Positions 7,852-10,333 of a DNA stretch of 10,333 bases are shown one piece after another (positions within the stretch are counted from its first letter, which is position 1; each line of letters opens with the position of its first letter). The position numbers and the translations under genes are program-made. The notes beneath the pieces are model-generated. The model had not been told where the DNA came from, did not search any database, and worked only from the letters and a program-made list of their open reading frames with translations. This DNA is from an uncultured Verrucomicrobiales bacterium. GTDB lineage: Bacteria; Verrucomicrobiota; Verrucomicrobiia; Verrucomicrobiales; Akkermansiaceae. The stretch is from NCBI GenBank assembly GCA_937969125.1, contig CALBVA010000032.1, forward strand, positions 1-10,333. The letters are read 5' to 3'.

Positions 7852-8904
7852 TTACCTGCGCTTTTTTCCATTGGTGTTCTTCGCCCCGCGCTTGGTACGG
7901 CCCAGGGTGGCCTCGCGGTATAAGAAGATCGCGTCCCCGATGGCATAGGCTAGGGTTTTTTGGTAGGTAAGGGTGTGGATGAGATGCTTTTCCTTCGGGT
8001 GGCTCAGGAAGCCGCCCTCGAAGAGAATTGCCGGGTGCTTGATGCCGGTCAGCACGCTGTAGCGTGCGCGGCGGATGCCCCGGTCCGGGATGTCCATTTT
8101 TGCACCTTTCGGGTCGTTAAGCTTTTGTAGGGAGGCCCAATGCACTGTGGTGGCGAGCGCGATGTTCGCCGTGTCCTGTGCGTTTCCCTGACGGGGGATC
8201 AGGTCGGATTTTTTCAATGAGCGCCCGTAGTGGGCGACCCCGACCGGCGAGAGAGTGAAGGTCTCGATTCCCCGAGCCCGCGAGCGCCCGGTGCGACCCA
8301 CGGAATTGAAGTGAATGCTGATGAAGACGGCGTTCTTATAGCGGTTGGCCAGTTGGACGCGTTGTTTCAGGCTGAGGAAGACATCGGACTCGCGGGTCAT
8401 CACCACCTTGAAGCCGCGCTTGATGAGGCGGTCCTTCAGCATGCGGGCCACCTTGAGATTATAGCCAGCCTCGGTACCCAGCGAGTTCACCGCGCCAGCG
8501 TCCCGGCCGCCGTGACCGGGGTCAATGATGACCGTGTCAAAGGACTTCGCGATCTGGTGTGGATTGAGGATGGGATCGACGACCTTTAGCAGGTCCGTAA
8601 CCGACATGTGGTAGCGACCGCGCAGCGAGATGATGGCGTTTGAGAAGATGAATTTGACCCCGTTCATCAGGACCTCCTGCCCCCCGGCCCGAAAGCGGAG
8701 GGTGACTTCGTGATTCTTCAGGTAGATCTCATTTCCTGATTTTGTCAGGCTGGTGAAGGCATAGTGGCTTTTCACCTGTGAGAGTGGGACATAGCGCAGT
8801 CCGCGGTGCTCCGTAATCTTCCAGTCCACGTTCGCACCGAGAACAGGGAAAATGAATGCCAGAAATAAAAGGAACGAGGTGCGGAGCGGGGAATGATTCC
8901 TCAT
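7852..8904 (-). CDS. secreted N-acetylmuramoyl-L-alanine amidase (Amidase_3 type)
   Basis: Zinc amidase that cleaves the bond between N-acetylmuramic acid and L-alanine of peptidoglycan; 350 residues. Residues 1-23 form a signal peptide with a hydrophobic core (SFLLFLAFIFPVLG) and a probable cut near LGA-N. Residues about 28-115 form a beta-rich region (YVPLSQVKSHYAF, EVLMNGV, ISLRGRYHMSVTDLL) resembling the copper amine oxidase N-terminal-like domains that accompany such amidases. The catalytic domain, about 123-330, contains IIDPGHGGRDAG with His131, Glu145 (GTEAGYNL), SIHFNS with His198 as zinc ligands, and LFEGGFLSHPKE with catalytic Glu296. A basic tail (RTKRGAKNTNGKKRR) ends the protein and could bind the anionic cell wall. 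It acts in the periplasm or wall, plausibly in division or wall turnover; the exact role cannot be read from sequence. It is divergent from purC. Confidence 0.94.
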   Translation of the reverse strand: MRNHSPLRTSFLLFLAFIFPVLGANVDWKITEHRGLRYVPLSQVKSHYAFTSLTKSGNEIYLKNHEVTLRFRAGGQEVLMNGVKFIFSNAIISLRGRYHMSVTDLLKVVDPILNPHQIAKSFDTVIIDPGHGGRDAGAVNSLGTEAGYNLKVARMLKDRLIKRGFKVVMTRESDVFLSLKQRVQLANRYKNAVFISIHFNSVGRTGRSRARGIETFTLSPVGVAHYGRSLKKSDLIPRQGNAQDTANIALATTVHWASLQKLNDPKGAKMDIPDRGIRRARYSVLTGIKHPAILFEGGFLSHPKEKHLIHTLTYQKTLAYAIGDAIFLYREATLGRTKRGAKNTNGKKRR

Positions 8905-8944
8905 GGGGACGATTGGGCTGGGAACGGTCGTAAGGTTGACCTCC

Positions 8945-8973
8945 TATCTAGGGTCGGCCTTCTGCCTTGCCAA
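8945..8973 (-). promoter_or_regulatory. candidate sigma70-type promoter for the amidase
   Basis: On the minus strand TTGGCA (8973-8968, five of six bases of the -35 consensus) is followed after exactly 17 bases by TAGATA (8950-8945), a weaker -10 match (three of six). Transcription would start near 8938 and leave a leader of about 34 bases. The -35 overlaps one arm of an inverted repeat. The prediction rests on spacing and the -35 match only. Confidence 0.38.
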
Positions 8974-9028
8974 GATGAAAAACGGCGGGAGCGGCCGGAG
9001 AATCCGTCGAAATACGGGGTTGGCAAGG
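8965..9028. repeat. 9-bp inverted repeat in the amidase/purC divergent region
   Basis: CCTTGCCAA (8965-8973) and TTGGCAAGG (9020-9028) are perfect reverse complements separated by 46 bases. One arm covers the proposed -35 of the amidase promoter; the other lies two bases before the purC ribosome-binding site. It could be a pair of operator half-sites or a leader hairpin, or it may be coincidental. Confidence 0.4.
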
Positions 9029-9030
9029 TT

Positions 9031-9035
9031 GGAGG
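9031..9035 (+). promoter_or_regulatory. ribosome-binding site deciding the purC start
   Basis: GGAGG lies 8 bases before ATG 9044. It is the clearest Shine-Dalgarno sequence in the window, and it selects this start over the upstream in-frame ATG at 8903 and the downstream ATG at 9056. Confidence 0.8.
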
Positions 9036-9043
9036 CGGCCTCT

Positions 9044-9763
9044 ATGAGTCCCGCCATGGAGCCACTTTACGAAGGCAAGGCCAAGAAACTCTTCGCCACT
9101 GATGATCCCGACGTCCTCCGCATGGAGTATAAGGACGATGCCACCGCCTTTAATGCCCTGAAGAAGGCCCAATTCGAGAATAAGGGGAAATTGAATAAGG
9201 CCATCACCCTCCTGATGTATCAGATGCTGGAGGAGAAGGGTGTGCCAACCCACCTTGTCGCGGATGTCGATGAAGTGAATCTCCATGTCAAAAAGGTCGA
9301 GATCCTCATGGTTGAGGTGATTGTCCGGAATCTCGCCGCCGGAAGCTTCTCGAAGCGCATGGGAGTGGAGGAAGGGGCCGAGTTTCAGACGCCCATCGTG
9401 GAATTTTCCTATAAGTCAGACGATCTCGGCGATCCGTTGATCAATGACGACTACGCCCGCGAGCTCGGGCTGGCCACACCGGAGGAGTGTGCGTTTCTAA
9501 AAAAGCAGGCGCTCATCATTAATGACGTCATGACGGAGTTCTTTCTCGAATGCGGGATGAAGCTCGTGGATTTTAAAATCGAGTTTGGCCGCGGCTCGGA
9601 CGGAAAGATTGTCCTCGCCGACGAAGTCAGCCCGGATACCTGCCGCCTCTGGGATGCCACCACGGGTGAAAAGATGGATAAAGACCGCTTCCGTCAGGAC
9701 CTTGGTGGGGTGATGGAGAGCTATGAGGAGGTGCTGAAGCGTCTCAGCGAAGCTCGTCGCTAA
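9044..9763 (+). CDS. purC: phosphoribosylaminoimidazole-succinocarboxamide synthase (SAICAR synthetase)
   Basis: ATP-dependent ligase of de novo purine synthesis that joins CAIR and L-aspartate to give SAICAR; cytoplasmic. From the ATG at 9044 it has 239 residues, the usual size for a stand-alone bacterial enzyme. YEGKAKKLF (9-17) is the N-terminal nucleotide-binding hallmark. RNLAAGSF (95-102) belongs to the first SAICAR synthetase signature, LVDFKIEFG (174-182) matches the second, and DEVSPDTCRLWD (193-204) is the conserved metal and substrate-binding stretch. The frame extends upstream to an ATG at 8903, but that would overlap the amidase start and add 47 residues without family character, so it is rejected. 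No other pur gene lies in the window, so purC appears unlinked here. The position in signature 1 usually occupied by Pro is Met in ILMVEVIVRN, a minor variation. Confidence 0.97.
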   Translation: MSPAMEPLYEGKAKKLFATDDPDVLRMEYKDDATAFNALKKAQFENKGKLNKAITLLMYQMLEEKGVPTHLVADVDEVNLHVKKVEILMVEVIVRNLAAGSFSKRMGVEEGAEFQTPIVEFSYKSDDLGDPLINDDYARELGLATPEECAFLKKQALIINDVMTEFFLECGMKLVDFKIEFGRGSDGKIVLADEVSPDTCRLWDATTGEKMDKDRFRQDLGGVMESYEEVLKRLSEARR

Positions 9764-9817
9764 ACTCCTTATCGGAAGGGGAGCGCTTAAGAGACCTGAA
9801 AATTCCTGATTTTCGGC

Positions 9818-9846
9818 TTATCGCCTTCACGATTCGTCCGTATAAG
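9818..9846 (+). promoter_or_regulatory. weak candidate promoter for the TPR/secretin-like gene
   Basis: TATAAG (9841-9846) resembles a -10 box, and TTATCG (9818-9823) sits 17 bases upstream as a poor -35. A start near 9853 would give a leader of about 20 bases before the ATG at 9875. There is no Shine-Dalgarno sequence before that ATG. Support is limited to the -10 match and spacing. Confidence 0.25.
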
Positions 9847-9874
9847 TCCCTTTCCTACGACTTCCTTAATTTTT

Positions 9875-10333
9875 ATGGGTGATTTGAATCTCACAATCAA
9901 ACGGGGACTGCTCTCAGCTCTTCTCGTCTGCGGACCGACCGCTCTCGCGCAAAATTCTCTCCTGAATCAGGAAGCGGCTTCGCGCGCGGAAGCCTCCCGT
10001 GAGGCTCACGCCCTCCTCGAAGCAGGGGATGATGCTTATCTGGATGATGACTACGAAACCGCTGTTGCCAAATACGGTGAGGCCGTCACTAAGCTTCCCG
10101 CTGGTGCCAAAATCGTGGCCCAGCTCCGTGTGTCTGCCATTCAGCGCTTCACCCAGGCCTCCCTGGTTCAGGCCCAGTCTCTTTCCCGAGTCGGAGATTA
10201 TGCCGGTGCTGAGCGCCTCCTTGTCGCGGTTGATAAGGTGAATCCGGACAACCCCAAGGTTGCCACTTTCCGCAAAAAACTCGAAAGCCCGATTCGCGTG
10301 AATCCGGCCCTGACTAAGGAGCATTCCGCGAAG
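9875..10333 (+). CDS. secreted tetratricopeptide protein, N-terminal part; possibly a verrucomicrobial pilus secretin (runs off right edge)
   Basis: The frame opens at ATG 9875 and remains open for 153 codons to the window end. Residues 1-25 form a signal peptide (KRGLLSALLVCGPTALA-QN). The Cys within it lacks a proper lipobox because Val precedes it, so signal peptidase I cleavage is expected. Two TPR-like helical pairs follow: about 45-78 (LLEAGDDAYLDDDYETAVAKY) and about 95-130 (LSRVGDYAGAERLL, with VNPDNP at its end). The segment then reaches SPIRVNPALTKEHSAK. From memory of the family, this order of signal peptide, TPR pairs and an NPALT-like linker is seen in large verrucomicrobial secretin-domain proteins of the Amuc_1098 type, which take part in type IV pilus or type II secretion. 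The secretin part would lie beyond the window, so only export and TPR character are directly supported. Confidence 0.82.
   Translation, partial: MGDLNLTIKRGLLSALLVCGPTALAQNSLLNQEAASRAEASREAHALLEAGDDAYLDDDYETAVAKYGEAVTKLPAGAKIVAQLRVSAIQRFTQASLVQAQSLSRVGDYAGAERLLVAVDKVNPDNPKVATFRKKLESPIRVNPALTKEHSAK

Noticed and set aside
8903..9043. Upstream extension of purC to the ATG at 8903
   Set aside because: It would overlap the divergent amidase start, occupy the promoter region and add residues foreign to the family. A strong ribosome-binding site marks 9044 instead.
9796..9816. Hairpin CTGAAAAT / ATTTTCGG after purC as a possible terminator
   Set aside because: The stem is AT-rich with one G-T pair and is not followed by a U tract, so I do not call it an intrinsic terminator.
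9914..10324. Minus-strand open frame of 136 codons opposite the TPR gene
   Set aside because: The plus strand has a clear signal peptide and TPR pattern there; the opposite frame shows no family and is explained as a shadow.

Overview
This window carries ordinary chromosomal genes of a moderately GC-rich Gram-negative bacterium, most likely a member of the Verrucomicrobiota. The pointers are a very large secreted protein mixing lamin-tail, CotH and chitobiase C-terminal modules and ending in FFRLRAID, a C-terminal style common in that phylum, and at the right edge a secreted tetratricopeptide protein resembling the N-terminus of verrucomicrobial pilus secretins (Amuc_1098 type). The assignment is inferred from protein style; no marker gene is present.

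Layout from left to right: the C-terminal end of an FKBP-type prolyl isomerase (+) runs into a short convergent gap that holds a possible 27-residue mini-gene and the terminator of katG. katG (-) encodes a complete bifunctional catalase-peroxidase. Upstream of it, on the same strand, is a roughly 5 kb gene (-) for a secreted multidomain CotH/lamin-tail protein, followed by a secreted N-acetylmuramoyl-L-alanine amidase (-). A good intrinsic terminator separates the amidase from the giant gene, so the giant gene probably has its own promoter. No terminator is visible between the giant gene and katG. The amidase is divergent from purC (+, SAICAR synthetase of purine synthesis) across about 139 bp that contain a plausible amidase promoter, an inverted repeat and a strong purC ribosome-binding site. 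The window ends inside the TPR/secretin-like gene (+).

The genes do not form one pathway: peroxide defence (katG), cell-wall remodelling (amidase), purine synthesis (purC) and envelope proteins (giant protein, TPR/secretin-like protein, FKBP) lie side by side. I see no mobile element, CRISPR array, tRNA or rRNA. The most unusual object is the giant secreted protein, in which two recognisable domains appear to be split by complete inserted modules, beside a CotH-like kinase fold with a variant metal-binding motif.
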